Positions 42,418 through 53,225 of a stretch of 64,000 nt of DNA are shown one piece after another (position 1 is the stretch's first letter; every line of letters starts with the position of its first letter). The stretch comes from Incurvaria masculella (Eukaryota; Arthropoda; Insecta; Lepidoptera; Incurvariidae). A program made the translations under genes and the position numbers. The notes under the pieces are model-generated. The model ran no database searches, had not been told where the DNA came from, and saw only the letters and a list, made by a program, of their open reading frames with translations. Where the stretch lies: NCBI GenBank assembly GCA_946894095.1, contig OX335651.1, positions 19,676,501 through 19,740,500 of the forward strand, read 5' to 3'.

Positions 42418-43374
42418 GAGTCGTTCCTCTCAACTAAGGTCGTTTAAACTTCCTTTAACAAAATTATATTCAAAGAACAATCATTAGTGACATTTTAAGG
42501 CTTTTATGTAAAATCCCTACAGTAGTTGAATGAGGCTAGGGCGTTTTTATGAGGAGTCGAAGCAGTGTTGCCGCTGATCAAATGTTTGTATGCCGTCAAG
42601 GAGTGGAAAAATGGTCTATGCCATTGAACACACACGCCTCAATGCTCTCTGAGGTACGTTTGATAACCAATATGAGAACTGTTACCCTGCTGAATGCAAA
42701 GCTTAAAATCTATGGAGACTTAAACAAATCTAGTTTCGAAAAACGTTCACATAAGATGGAGCATTACTTCTCTAACGAATGACGTTTACGATTTCACCCA
42801 CATCGATGGATTATATCACGCCAAAACTGACTGTCATGAAATTAGCCCATAGAATTTTTGAAGGAGCCATGCCAGGTCATTTCCTACACTAGAGCTCGAC
42901 TAGATACATTGAGCGGGAACAGCTCAGTTCACTGGGGCCAAAAGAAATTCGTTGAATCTTCCAGAGTGTAGACCACCATTTATTGGATCCTATGAAGAGT
43001 TTTTGTATCGAATGAAACATTAAAAAAAAAACGAGAGGCGTCGTGGGACACACGGTAGGAACGAAGTTCCTCTCGCTATATCTCAAGAACCACTTCGAAG
43101 TCGGACGGAATAACACTTCACAAACGCCAGTCCCCAAGTTAAACAGCAGAGCGCATTTCGGTGCCAACGCATTTAATTGCATTACGGCCGGAATGTTGAC
43201 ACTAATGCCTGTCATCTTTTTCACGAACCAAAAGACCAGCAAAGATGCAGTAAAGATGGGTTAACGGGAGGACTTGACCTGTCTCTGTGACGGCAAAAGT
43301 GTCGCTCCGACACATTTTCCCGTATAGCTCCCATCGTCGCCGTAAGCGCGATATGTAGTTCCAAAATGGAATCA
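42418..43374. other. no recognised feature
   Basis: Frames at 42549-42782 (+) and 42889-43242 (-) lack domains and splice support. GC rises toward 43375. Confidence 0.35.
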
Positions 43375-43560
43375 GTTCGGATGACCTAAGTGATTCCGCT
43401 CCGTCGAGTGGAAGGAGTGGCGCGGCCCCGCCGCCGATCGATAAAGTAAGTTCACGGTCTGGTGACGCGGGCGGAGCCGAACTGGGTCGCCGCTCGCGTT
43501 GGCGCGTCTCCAGCGAACGGCCAGCTCCCCTCTGGAGGCCGGCCAACCGTCTGAACTGTT
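43375..43560. promoter_or_regulatory. GC-rich island
   Basis: Strong CpG richness (GGCGCGGCCCCGCCGCCGAT). It directly precedes the F1 foldback copy. Overlapping frames exist on the minus strand only. No family is recognised, and it may be a promoter or exon. Confidence 0.25.
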
Positions 43561-43638
43561 GACTGAGCCCGTAGTCACAGTTGTCACCTTAATTCGCCAA
43601 ACCGATCGCCTGGCGTTTTCAAATGCATGGAGAAGTTG

Positions 43639-43682
43639 AAGAGCGCGCGCAGTGGGCACATTTGCCCACTGCGCGCGCTCTT
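43639..43682. repeat. 20-bp-arm perfect hairpin
   Basis: AAGAGCGCGCGCAGTGGGCA, then CATT, then the exact complement TGCCCACTGCGCGCGCTCTT. It lies where the F1 left arm ends, so it may be a foldback created when the element was broken. Confidence 0.9.
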
Positions 43683-43798
43683 CGGTGAGGAAGTTTAATT
43701 ACACTCTCTGTTACTTTTGTTTGCTACCTAATATGTTTTCTTTTAATATGCTTAGGGAGGTATACTGGTAGAGAATGCCATTTGCTATTAAGTGTTCC

Positions 43799-44104
43799 TT
43801 TTTAGGGTTCCGTACCCAAAGGGTGAAAACGTAACCCTATTACTAAGCCTCCGCTGTCCGTCCGTCCGTCCGTCCGTCTGTCCGTCTGTCACAGGGCTGC
43901 ATCTCAGTAACCGTAACAGGTAGACAGCTGAAATTTTCACAGAGTGTGTATTAAATTTGCCGCTATAACAACAAATAGGTAAGATTAAAAAATAATTAAA
44001 ATTAAAGGGGGGCTCCCGTACAAAAAACGAGATTTTTTTTGTTTTATTTTACGATGGTACGGAACCCTTCGTGTGCGAGTCCGACTCGCACTTGGCCGGT
44101 TTTT
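43799..44104 (+). repeat. ACGG-family repeat, complete
   Basis: Ends AGGGTTCCGTACCCAAAGGG and ACTCGCACTTGGCCGGTTTTT, with the array at about 43857-43890. It is inserted within the foldback F1 copy. Confidence 0.92.
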
Positions 44105-44470
44105 GCCATTGTTTTATGTAAAACGAGCAAATAAATAATATTTTTATTCATTTCATTTCACATTTGTGAGTCCGAGTTTGATTCGACAGCTTACTCACCG
44201 TCGCCGTAAATACGTTGACTTTTCCGTTTACGCCGACTTTGCGTTTTCATACAAATGGGAAGGCCGAGTTTGACTTTGACAGCTTGAAGAAGTATGACCA
44301 CAGAATATATAGTAAAAACTTGTATGGAGTTTGACATTTTACGTGACTTCGAAGTTCGCCAACTCGAAGCCAACTCGGACTGACCACTCTGTATTTTAAT
44401 TCCCTTGACCTTTTGGTACTGCCCTGTGTCAATGTTTTGCCTTCGACCATGGTCGACGTTGCATCGGTAC

Positions 44471-44732
44471 TTTTAGGATTCCATGCCCAAAAGGCGCCAA
44501 CGGAACCCTTTTGCTAAGCATCCGCTGTCCGTCCGTCGGTCAGCGGGCTATATCTCATGAACCGTAATAGGTAGACATAGAGTTTCACAGAGAGTGTATT
44601 TCTAGTGCCGCTATAACAAATAGTAAAAATAAAGTATGAAATTGGATGGGTTAACGTTATTTGTTGGGGTTAAATCTTGTACGATGGTACGGAACGATGG
44701 GTGTGAGTCCGACTCGTTCTTTGTTTTTTTTT
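44471..44732 (+). repeat. ACGG-family repeat, diverged
   Basis: AGGATTCCATGCCCAAAAGG and GTGTGAGTCCGACTCGTTCT are mutated versions of the two ends, with CCGTCCGTCGGTC as array remnant. It is an older copy than its neighbour at 43799. Confidence 0.85.
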
Positions 44733-44989
44733 CTAAGTACTAAATCGCTCGTCTCCTTGTTTCCAATTAATATAGTCGTAGATGCTCGCGGCTCCGCCCG
44801 CGTTGAAGTACGATGAAAAACTGTTGATTTTTGGCCGTCTTCTCTCATATCTGCATGAACGCCTTGCTGCCCCTCCGGCAATTAAGCGCGATTGTAAGTC
44901 GCCGATAATTTATAGGAATCACTATTTGTATAAATACCAACCGCATCAAAATTTAGTAAGAAATTTGAAATTATGTTTATAAAATATAT
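44733..44989. other. no recognised feature
   Basis: Short interval without assignment. Confidence 0.35.
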
Positions 44990-45200
44990 TCTCGATTCCA
45001 CCTTAAGCCGCAGATCCCTTTCTTTACTATGTGGTACGGTTAATCCCGCCCGATTTGCATTGAATGAAATATGGTCGGAGTGACAATGAAGATTGTTCGT
45101 ATTTTCCACCCAGTTCAATATAATAAAAAACCTGAAATGTCCTCTAATGTCCTACCAGGACAGTAGATGTGGTATTAGCCATCCATGTCCAGTATCGTTC
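44990..45200 (+). repeat. SINE, diverged
   Basis: TGTGGTACGGTTAATCCCGC, GCATTGAATGAAATATGGTC, TTTTCCACCCAGTTCAATA and GTGGTATTAGCCATCCATGT are in family order, with an internal deletion before the tail. Confidence 0.7.
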
Positions 45201-45857
45201 AACAACCATGCTGTATTAAAATCAAAACTTCAGTTTAATTTTAAAAGCGAGTCGGAGGAAACAATTTCTGTTTTCGAAGGCGAGAAATCCTTTTGAAGGC
45301 GAGATTAAACTTTTGATTTAATACGGTCTAATTTAGTTACGAACTAATCTGTAACTTACATTTTCGTTTGTCTCGAACTGCGTGTTACTTCACAAAGTCG
45401 CCCTCGGTCTTTCGGCGAGCCAGTTCATACGAGAGGAAAACAGACACGCTTGTACATTTCGACGATAAAGGTTGCTCAAAGTAAAGTTAATCTTCTAATC
45501 AAATTAAAGGGAATCCCGTCACTTTTCATTATAACAGTACGCAATTTAAAATACATGGTTAGATAACCAACAGTTCTTCAATCAAACACACATACACACA
45601 CCCTCACACCAATATCCTTTGATATTGCAAACCGTTTATTAACTTTACGAATATGCTATATTTTAGAGTTGTTTTTAGGGTACGCTTTAGGTACTTACTT
45701 AGAACTGTTATCACTTAAACGTTTTTATTAGATTTAGATGCATCCATTAAAATATTTCTCACGCAAATTTAATGTGTGCAGCTCCTAAGTTTTCTTTAAA
45801 ATAGAAAGATAATTTTAGGACCCAATTTTAACGTCGGAGAAAATCATTCGTGAACAG
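45201..45857. other. no recognised feature
   Basis: AT-rich, with a short CA-repeat at 45586-45602. Confidence 0.4.
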
Positions 45858-46139
45858 AAAAAACTGGCCCAGTGTGAGTCGGACTCGCACACGAAGGGTT
45901 CCGTACCATCATACAAGATTTAACACAAATAAAATCAGGTTTTTTGTATAGGGGTTATTTTTAATGTAACCTATTCGTTCTTATAGCGGCAACATAAATA
46001 CACACTCTGTGAAAATTTCAGCTGTCTACCTATTACGGTTCATGAGATAAAGCCCCGTGACAGACGAACGGATGGACGGACAGCGGAGGCTTAGTAATAG
46101 GGCTCTGTTTGGCACCCTTTCGGTACGGAACCCTAAAAA
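45858..46139 (-). repeat. ACGG-family repeat, complete
   Basis: Ends AAAAAACTGGCCCAGTGTGA and CGGTACGGAACCCTAAAAA, with a short array (46066-46082). Several substitutions and a small internal deletion. Confidence 0.9.
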
Positions 46140-46327
46140 CTTCAATTCGAATGGTCCTCCTGAAATCGGCCATGAAACGGAATCGCAACTTACAATCGGG
46201 TCACGCCAGATGTCATCTGACTAATAGCTGAGATCAGCGGTGATGCAATACCTCCACAACATGTAACGAGATCAGACGGTATCATCGAAAATTGGGACAT
46301 TTTCAGTTTATTAGCGGTGTTAATATT
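46140..46327. other. no recognised feature
   Basis: Short unassigned spacer. Confidence 0.35.
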
Positions 46328-46600
46328 TCCATGGTTCGTAACCCATGTAAAACTGTAGGTCACCTTCCCCTAACAGGTGGTAGGGTTAAGCCCGCCTGGG
46401 TTCGTGCCATCGTATTGCATGAAAATATGGTTGAAGCGACAATGAAAAATTGTCCGAGTTTACCATCCAATTAAATGTAGCCGTACTAATAAAGGGAAAG
46501 GCCTGGCATGGCACCCATTTCCTTCGAGAATGTGGTGTATTGGGCTAATATCATAACGGTAATTGTGGGGTTTCAGCATGTCAGGTTTCATAAAAAAACC
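46328..46600 (+). repeat. SINE, head missing
   Basis: TTCCATGGTTCGTAACCCAT, ACTGTAGGTCACCTTCCCCT, CATCGTATTGCATGAAAATA, CTGGCATGGCACCCATTTCC and GGTTTCATAAAAAAAC give an almost complete body and tail. Confidence 0.82.
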
Positions 46601-46644
46601 CCAATAGCTTTAATCCCATTTTAGAATATATTGTTTAAGTTGTA

Positions 46645-46700
46645 TTATATTATTATAAATCAACTTAAACTATTGTTTAAGTTGATTTATAATAATATAA
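46645..46700. repeat. 26-bp-arm perfect hairpin
   Basis: The left arm ends TAAATCAACTTAAAC, the loop is TATT, and the right arm begins GTTTAAGTTGATTTA. All 26 pairs match. AT-rich palindromes of this length can extrude as cruciforms. It starts shortly after the SINE tail. Confidence 0.92.
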
Positions 46701-47061
46701 CAATAATGTATTTATTCCAGTCCAATAACATTTTAATTAATACTAAGTCACTCATTAATAATATCTTTTAATATAATCGTCCGGAAATATTTGCTATTAT
46801 TTTATTCTCACTGATGTGTGAACGGCGAAGGAATGTCGCTTTCTGTTTGCGCAGTACACCGAAGAAATCGGTCAAAGCGGTCTCCGCGAACATGCCAGAC
46901 GCACTACACCGCCACAGCAGCACCGAATACATACTTGACGGCAGTCCCATCATTACATTGACGATGGCACTATACACCAGATTTAGGTTAAGCTCAATAT
47001 TCATAATTCAGAATCATAATCAGTGTTTTTTTTTTTCTTTTGTTTTTTTGTATTTATTTTT
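46701..47061. other. no recognised feature
   Basis: Frames on both strands at 46768-47101 overlap and lack family resemblance. I see no exon signals. Confidence 0.35.
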
Positions 47062-47265
47062 TACGTTTCTCCTTATGTTTGCGAGCGGTGGCATTAATTA
47101 ATCAACTACTTAAGTTTTAAACTTATTTTGTGACTGGCAAAATATGTTTGCCAGTTCTTATGTGCATGGAAGTATGCGACATTTATATTTTTGACATAGA
47201 CCTAGCATAACGATTCTTGACATGTTTAAGTGTAGGTTACCTACCTATGAATGCAATAAAACAAT
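47062..47265 (+). repeat. LINE-3'-end-like repeat, second type, copy 1
   Basis: Homologous in opposite orientation to 59366-59575. Blocks are CTTATTTTGTGACTGGCAAA, TTGACATAGACCTAGCATAA and TGTAGGTTACCTACCTATGA, ending GAATGCAATAAAACAAT, a polyadenylation-like end. Only the 3' part of the parent element is present. Confidence 0.65.
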
Positions 47266-47488
47266 ACAATACATCATGCAGCGCAATGCATCGTAGTACT
47301 GCAAACGCATTGAGTTATACGCTCGCTGCGTGTAGCTGCACCCAATATTGTTTAACCTGATTGAAAAAACTATGCAAGATTTTTGTAAAAATAATTGGTT
47401 ATGGTACCTACTTATTTATTTAGGATCATCTTTGCAAGAGCAGATTGCTACTAAAACATGGCTACGCTAGTCTTTCCTATAGACTAGG
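47266..47488. other. no recognised feature
   Basis: Short unassigned interval. Confidence 0.35.
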
Positions 47489-49097
47489 AGGTCGCGACTA
47501 AAATGGTAACGACAAAGTTTAAACTGGATTCACAGGACAAAGACCAACGCTCTGAAGCTAAATGTGTCGATCTGGCTTCGCTAAGTGGTTGGGCGTTGAG
47601 TTAAGGCGACTAAAAAAATTGACAAAAAATATGATAAGGTAAATGGCTGCAAATAATGAAGCATGAAAGTATCAGTACACACTTACCAAAACTGAACAAA
47701 GCTTTGGTTGCATTTCGTAGTTACAGGCGATTTAGGTTACAGATATAATTTCAGGTAAATTTAAGTATTTTATTTAAAAAAGACGACTGTATATTGTTAC
47801 ACAATTAAAAGGTATCCAGACAATCAGTATATTCATCAGAAAGTACAAACCAACATCTATTTTGTATTGGCAATCTAGCTAACGAAACCACTTGGCGCAG
47901 GCAGACCGACATATTTAGCATCAGAGGGTTGGTCTCGAGAACCCAGATTCAGCCATTTACCTTAGCGTGACCAAAAATGTCGTGACCTCGCGGAATCCGG
48001 AGACCAGCGCTGAGGCATACCCCATGTCGGCATTGCGCGGATGCGACGCGAATTGATTGTTCCGTTCGTGTCTGGGCGCGACGCCGCGCCGCGCAGTGGA
48101 TCGAAAATGGCCTCTAGTGGACACAGGCAAAAGTGTTTTTTTCCAACTGTAAAATATTGTTATGACAATATTTTATGTCTATGAACTCAACGAATGTGTC
48201 TGGTGATAATGTGAAAATAAATACATTTTATTTGTATGAAAAAAAAACCAGATAATACGAAATAAGTCAGCTTGCGGTCACTTGCGCAAAATATATCTGT
48301 TTGTAATTTGTCACATTCTCTCGCACATTATTGCATATATAGTCTTAAACGAAGACCTTCGAAAGTTTGAAAAAAAAAATTGAATAAAGATTGAAGAAAG
48401 ATGGGAAATCAGTCCAATGTTTGCCTATTTCCACTAGAGGCCATTTTCGATCCACTATGCGCCGGGGAGGTGCGCGGCGTGCGGGTGCGCTATTGTGCGG
48501 CACAGAGCAAGGTGAAGGCCGCGGGGGCGCGGCTGCGCATGTGTCATCCGGGCCGCGTGCCGCACGCCCATTGCATAATCACATCCGTGTCATCATGTTT
48601 ATTTGCGAACTGGCGGTTTCTCGGCGTGCGATGTCACAGGTCGACATGCTTCGCATCCATCCACGGAGGTCGTCTGTCGATCAAGTTTCATCGAAATCAG
48701 TTCAGCAGTAATGGCATGCTATTGACATTTATGATAGTCCAATAGGAGCCATATGCACAAAGTAGTAGTTCTTTTTAGGGTACCGTACCCAAAGGGCGCC
48801 AAGTAGAACCCTATTACTAAGCCTCCTCTGTCCGTCTGTCCGTCACAGGGCTGTATCTCATGATCCGTAATAAGTACACAGCTGAAATGTTCACAAAGTG
48901 TGTGTTTCTGTTGTCGCTAAATTGCGGCAATTTGGTTATCCAAATTAAAAATAAATACAAATTAGAGGGGGCGTCCATATATTCCGGGTGGTCACGACAG
49001 TTTTGGTTACGATAAAGTAAATGGCTGAATCTGGGTTCACAGGTTACAGACCAACCCTCTGATGCTAAATATGTCGGTCTGCCTGTGCCAAGTGGTT
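47489..49097. repeat. three-armed inverted-repeat cluster
   Basis: An arm of about 105 bp (GGTCRCGAC...GGTTACGA...AAGTGGTT) occurs at 47489-47592 (+), 47884-47990 (-) and 48987-49097 (+). Arms 1-2 define a foldback of about 500 bp and arms 2-3 one of about 1.2 kb. Within the larger one lies another inverted pair (48083-48121 and 48430-48466; GGATCGAAAATGGCCTCTAG). This suggests nested or rearranged foldback elements. The frame at 48401-48745 runs across the repeat and is not treated as a gene. Confidence 0.7.
48772..48978 (+). repeat. ACGG-family repeat, right end missing
   Basis: It starts TTTTTAGGGTACCGTACCCA and has CCTCCTCTGTCCGTCTGTCC, then diverges after GCGGCAATTTGG and stops at AGGGGGCGTCCATA. 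Truncated at its right end, just before arm 3 of the inverted-repeat cluster. Confidence 0.85.
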
Positions 49098-49519
49098 CTC
49101 CTGGTCCTTATCCGTTCCACGTACCACTGTACCATTAGGCATGGTCTCACGTAGGCAGATGTCAAGTCGTTCTTTAGAAATATCTTTGGTTAAAAGTATG
49201 TCCAGCAGACACTCCTGTGCTAGATTTTATCTAAAATCAAACGCGTATCGTATTTTATTTTCAATCTGTTACTCTTTGGGCGCCCGTAAATTGCTTTCCC
49301 CGATAGCGTCCCCATTTCCCGGCGTTTTCCGATCAAAATCGGGTCGCCGGCAGTTTTATGTGAGAAATGTGGGCGCTTTTCTCCGCGGCAATCTATAAAA
49401 TGTATCGAAATAGAGCAGCAGAGCGGTATACCCTACATTCCACCGGCACGTTTGACACAGTCAGTGTATCGTGGGAACCTAAGTTCCATTTTCATTTCGC
49501 ACCCCCTTTCATAGGATTG
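49098..49519. other. unassigned; single-copy-looking
   Basis: The 85-codon frame at 49141-49398 lacks domains. GC is moderate at 49270-49400. Confidence 0.35.
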
Positions 49520-49890
49520 ACTTGTTTCCGTACCTGAGGTCATGGGTTCGATATCCGTCTTGTTTATGCAACACTTTATTTGTCTTTATGAGTTTGATAT
49601 GTGCATTTCGTCACGAATTCGAGCCGTTCCATGGCTAGGATTCCACGTTGAACTGTAGATCCCCTACACATACTGGGTAGTAGGGTTAAATCTGTTCGGG
49701 ATGATAATAATACCATTGCATTGGTAAGGATGGTCGAAGCGGCAATGAAAAAATGACCATATTTTCCATCCAGTTCAATGTAACCGAGCTCATAACGGGA
49801 AGATCCTGGCATGGCGCCTAATAATTACTTCAGGTGTGCGGTGTTTTGGGCTAACATGATGATCTGATATTCATTAATCGACTTAAAAAA
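49520..49890 (+). repeat. SINE, near full length
   Basis: B-box-like GGGTTCGATATCC, then CGTCACGAATTCGAGCCGTT, CCATGGCTAGGATTCCACG, GGTCGAAGCGGCAATGAAAA, GATCCTGGCATGGCGCC and an A-rich end. The A-box side is lost. Confidence 0.78.
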
Positions 49891-49915
49891 AGGAGGTTCT
49901 CAATTCGTCGGAATC

Positions 49916-50222
49916 TTTTTTAGGGTTCCGTACCCAGAGGGTGAAAACGCAACCCTATTACTAAGCCTCCGCTGTCCGTCCGTACGTCCGTCCGTCCGCC
50001 TGCCCGTCCGTCCGTCCGTCCGGTCTGTCACAGGGCTGTATCTCGTGAACCGTAATAGGTAGGCAGCTGATTATTATGTTGCACCTATAACAACACGTTA
50101 GTAAATTTAAAAAAATATAAAAAGTAGAGGGGGGCCCATACAAAAAACGTGTTTTTTGTGTTAAATCTTGTGCGATAGTACGGAACCGGCCAAGTGCGAG
50201 TTCGACTCGCACTTGGCCGGTG
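49916..50222 (+). repeat. ACGG-family repeat with a palindromic right end
   Basis: The left end is standard (TAGGGTTCCGTACCCAGAGG) and the array is at 49973-50020. At the right, instead of one terminal sequence there are two in opposite orientation: ACCGGCCAAGTGCGAGT, then TCG, then ACTCGCACTTGGCCGGT. This makes a 17-bp-arm hairpin. Confidence 0.9.
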
Positions 50223-50297
50223 TTTACATATTTTACATATTTTACATACATAAAACTTTCCAAATATATAGTATATCATATTATATGAACTAGTATA

Positions 50298-50574
50298 CAG
50301 GGTGTCGTAACGGCCAGTACATTAATTTCGCCAGCGTAATTCTTATGTTTTTCCGAGAGAAAAAGAAAAAAGTTATTATTTTTTCTCTAAAGTTTTTTTT
50401 TTATTCATGTTTTTGTCTAATGTAATTTGATAAGGAATGTTTGGTTTAGCTATATGGAAAGTCTAACTTTTTATTTAGAGGATAAAAGGAGCAAAAAATT
50501 ATTAAACTTTTTTGTTTGTTTCAATCCCAATAATCATTTCCCAAATTTAATGTACTTCCGGACTCGACACCCCG
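50298..50574. mobile_element. TA-flanked MITE
   Basis: 277 bp between TA dinucleotides (50296-50297 and 50575-50576), with short inverted ends CAGGGTGTCG and CGACACCCCG. This is consistent with a Tc1/mariner-type non-autonomous element. A fragment with the same end (CGCTGGCGAAATTAATGTAC...GACACCCTG) lies inverted at 62290-62366. Confidence 0.7.
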
Positions 50575-50733
50575 TATAACTACATAGTTTTGGCATTGCG
50601 CGGCCACATATATCAACTTACTCAATTGCCAGCCTCGGTAACCAATGGCGCGACCCTTCCGTGATCGGACATTGAGGTTAAGTTGCTTAATATGTGGTAG
50701 CTAGGGTCAATCCCATAGGCCTTCTTTCCTTAA

Positions 50734-51092
50734 GGATGTTCCGACCCATACAATGTTTTTTTTTACACAGAACGCAAAAAGTATTGCACTTTAAGGCACG
50801 AATTCGTCAAAAATATTAAATATAGCCATAGTAGTTGCAGCGAAAACATATTCACAATTTCAGGTTTAATGGTTTCGTTGTAATTGCCGATTAGAAGTTT
50901 TACACCGTTAGATGGCGCTGTTAAATAAAAATCGTATTTAAATAAATTATAACAAAACCAATAATCCTGAAATTGTGAAATTGTTTTCGCTGCTGAAATG
51001 ACTATATTAAACTTTTATTATTAATTCGTGGCTTAAAGTGCAATACTTTTTGCGTTATGTGTGCAAACAACTTTATATGGGTCGGAACAGCC
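50734..51092. mobile_element. TTAA foldback MITE, family T1, copy 2
   Basis: 359 bp bounded by TTAA (50730-50733 and 51093-51096). It differs from 10720-11080 at about a dozen positions, including a CAAGTA to CTGA change near the right arm. Same ends and same central GTTAGATGGCGCTG. Confidence 0.9.
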
Positions 51093-51096
51093 TTAA

Positions 51097-51663
51097 GGCC
51101 AACTAGGCCTGGGCCCAGTCTGGCCAGATATTAGGGGCGGGCAATCCTGAAAAAGTAGTCAACATTTGTTTGTTCGAACGCCAGCTTCTTAGTCGGCGAA
51201 AAGGTCCGGGAAAGTAGCTAATTGATTTTAAAAGCACTGGATTGGTTTTTTGTGTTACTTGTCTTCTTTTTAACGGCGGGGTCTAGACGGGGCGAGTATT
51301 TGGAGAAGTATTGCACACTGGAAAACTGCCTTCCAACATGTATTACCTCATGAAAATGCTTATTGGTAAACACACATTATAAGACGAAAAAAGAAAGAGG
51401 AATGACGGCGCTTAATTTATTTTTCTGAAGTTTATTCCAAAGGCTTGTCACAAAGCACAAACCATTGCAAATACCGTGTGCTACTTCAATAAAACATAAA
51501 CTTAATCCGGCACGTATCAGGGGGCTGAAGAAATTTTATTTAATCGGTAATCCACAGGTGAGAGCTTCGCTCTGATGGCTGTGATCTCAGATCAAAAACG
51601 GAAGGAGATGCGCCTTCTAGCGGGCCTCAAACGAGACCCGCTTAAAGGTAAAACCAACCCAAC
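51097..51663. other. no recognised feature
   Basis: Mixed composition, with a GC-richer part at 51560-51660. No family assigned. Confidence 0.35.
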
Positions 51664-51667
51664 TTAA

Positions 51668-52035
51668 GGTCGGCCCGTAAGCACCTGAAAATTTCGCCTC
51701 CCATACAAACGTAGTTTACTAATGATTTGAAAACCACTGTTCCAACTTACTTGATATTTGGTATCTAATATTAGGCTACAAATATCTATGTCTGCATGCC
51801 TTTGTTTTTTCGGTAAATGTATTCTGGGTCAAACCAAAGAGAAAACAAAATTCGTATGAAGATTTTCTTTTTTCATTCATTTCATTCGGTTTGGATTTTT
51901 CAAAAAAACAAAAGCATGCAGACACAGATATTTGTTACCTGATATTAGATATTAAATATCAATTTAATTGGAATAGCGGTTTCCAAATGATTAGTAAACT
52001 ACCTTTGTATGGGGAGCATAGCTTACGGGCCGTTC
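51668..52035. mobile_element. TTAA MITE, family T3, complete copy
   Basis: 368 bp bounded by TTAA (51664-51667 and 52036-52039). The ends GGTCGGCCCGTAAGC and GCTTACGGGCCGTTC are inverted repeats, and the inner arms CCCATACAAACGTAGTTTAC and complement extend them. By eye it is about 95% identical to 37767-38127 and much closer than the degraded copy at 20890. Confidence 0.85.
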
Positions 52036-52039
52036 TTAA

Positions 52040-52774
52040 TGGTGCCATGTCTCACGGGTGAGTGTGACATATGGACATCATGCCCATTCGGCGGTCCACG
52101 GAACGTTCACATGACGTTTCACTTCCTTTTCTCTTCTGTGGCTGCGATCTTTAGTGAATTTCCCAAAGCATACCGGAAGCGTGTCCCGCGTGGCCGGCAA
52201 AAGTTCTACGATCGATCGTAACGAGCTCCGATAATTGATTTTCACGAGCTCCCGAACGACGTCCGGTTCCTGTGTTTTCGCGACACGTGCGCACGCGCCG
52301 AGGAAACATAAAGTGTTTGCGCTTCTTACGGCGGCAACGACACCGCCGTTAGAGGTCGTGAAATCGTTCGAAGGGAAAGGGTCGCATTTAAAAAAACTAG
52401 TACGTGACCGTTGCGTGTCGATTGAAGTTTCAATGAATTGTACATTAGTATGCTTTACGGGGATTGATGTCCGGAAACCGAATTCCTGTTGGTATAGAGT
52501 ATGGAGGTACTGGCTAACGTGCCCAGTTCATTCGTATTTTAAGAGACTACTGATTTAGTTCACAATGTTTGAGTGAAATGATTTGAGAAATAGGTAGAAA
52601 AAAATATGTTCCTCATCGTGCGTTTGGCGGATGAGGGCTGGACGAAAAATTGTATCCTCGACACTTTTGCTGTCAAACAGACAGTGACATAGACAATTTT
52701 CACATCGACTAAGGTACCAGGGCTACGGAAATTTAAAATACTTTGAAATCTGTTGCTTTTTTAATTTTTTTATT
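52040..52774. promoter_or_regulatory. unassigned interval with a GC-rich, repeat-free block
   Basis: 52050-52400 is CpG-rich (ACGTGCGCACGCGCCG, ACGGCGGCAACGACACCGCC) and has no match elsewhere in the window. The 107-codon frame at 52235-52558 has no recognised domain. It could be a promoter or untranslated exon. Confidence 0.25.
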
Positions 52775-53225
52775 TGTATTGTTTATTCATCATCCATAGA
52801 CAGTACACTGCAGTCGGATTTGTCATATTTTAGCATTGGCCAGTTCAGCAAAACAAAACACAGCGAAGAAGAACTGGAAAGAAACTCCGCTGTTTTTTTT
52901 TCAACGTCCACTTAGTCTAAGTTTACAAAAGTGTTTGTCAATTATTTTAACAAAAACATAGGTAAAACACTAAATTCACATGAATACACAAAAATTTACA
53001 ATCCATGCCGTATGCAACAGTTCATGACAAATATCATTTTATTTGCAAAGACAATCCCCTCCAACTAATATGTTGCCAATTGGAGCAGGCCAGTCCCCAC
53101 AAACAGCACCCGTTCACGAGCATCACGCCGGGCACAGCCATTACCTCTTTCAACCATATTTTAGGGAAAGAGATAACCTGAGCCAAGCGTCACCGTAAGC
53201 AAGGACCTTTAAGCGATGCACTGCT
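52775..53225 (-). repeat. LINE-3'-end-like repeat, copy b
   Basis: The longest copy of the family described at 18025-18440: TTTATTCATCATCCATAGAC, GTCTAAGTTTACAAAAGTGT, GTTGCCAATTGGAGCAGGCC and CACGAGCATCACGCCGGGCA. The last block matches 18356-18380 closely. Confidence 0.7.

Larger units (their letters stand above)
43577..44300. mobile_element. foldback F1, second copy, split by an ACGG repeat
   Basis: 43577-43660 matches the left arm of 4499-4846 (GTCACCTTAATTCGCCAAAC, CTGGCGTTTTCAAATGCATG, GCGCGCGCAGTGGGC). 44165-44300 matches its interior (GAGTCCGAGTTTGATTCGAC, CGTTTACGCCGACTTTGCG). About 480 bp between them includes the complete ACGG repeat 43799-44104. The order of events is F1 first, then the insertion. 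Confidence 0.7.

Noticed and set aside
42889..43242. 117-codon minus-strand frame with aromatic-rich translation
   Set aside because: No recognisable family, no splice-like edges and no coding-type composition.
48391..48745. Two overlapping plus-strand frames of 106 and 114 codons in GC-rich DNA
   Set aside because: They cross the inner inverted pair of a foldback cluster and show no domain or splice context.
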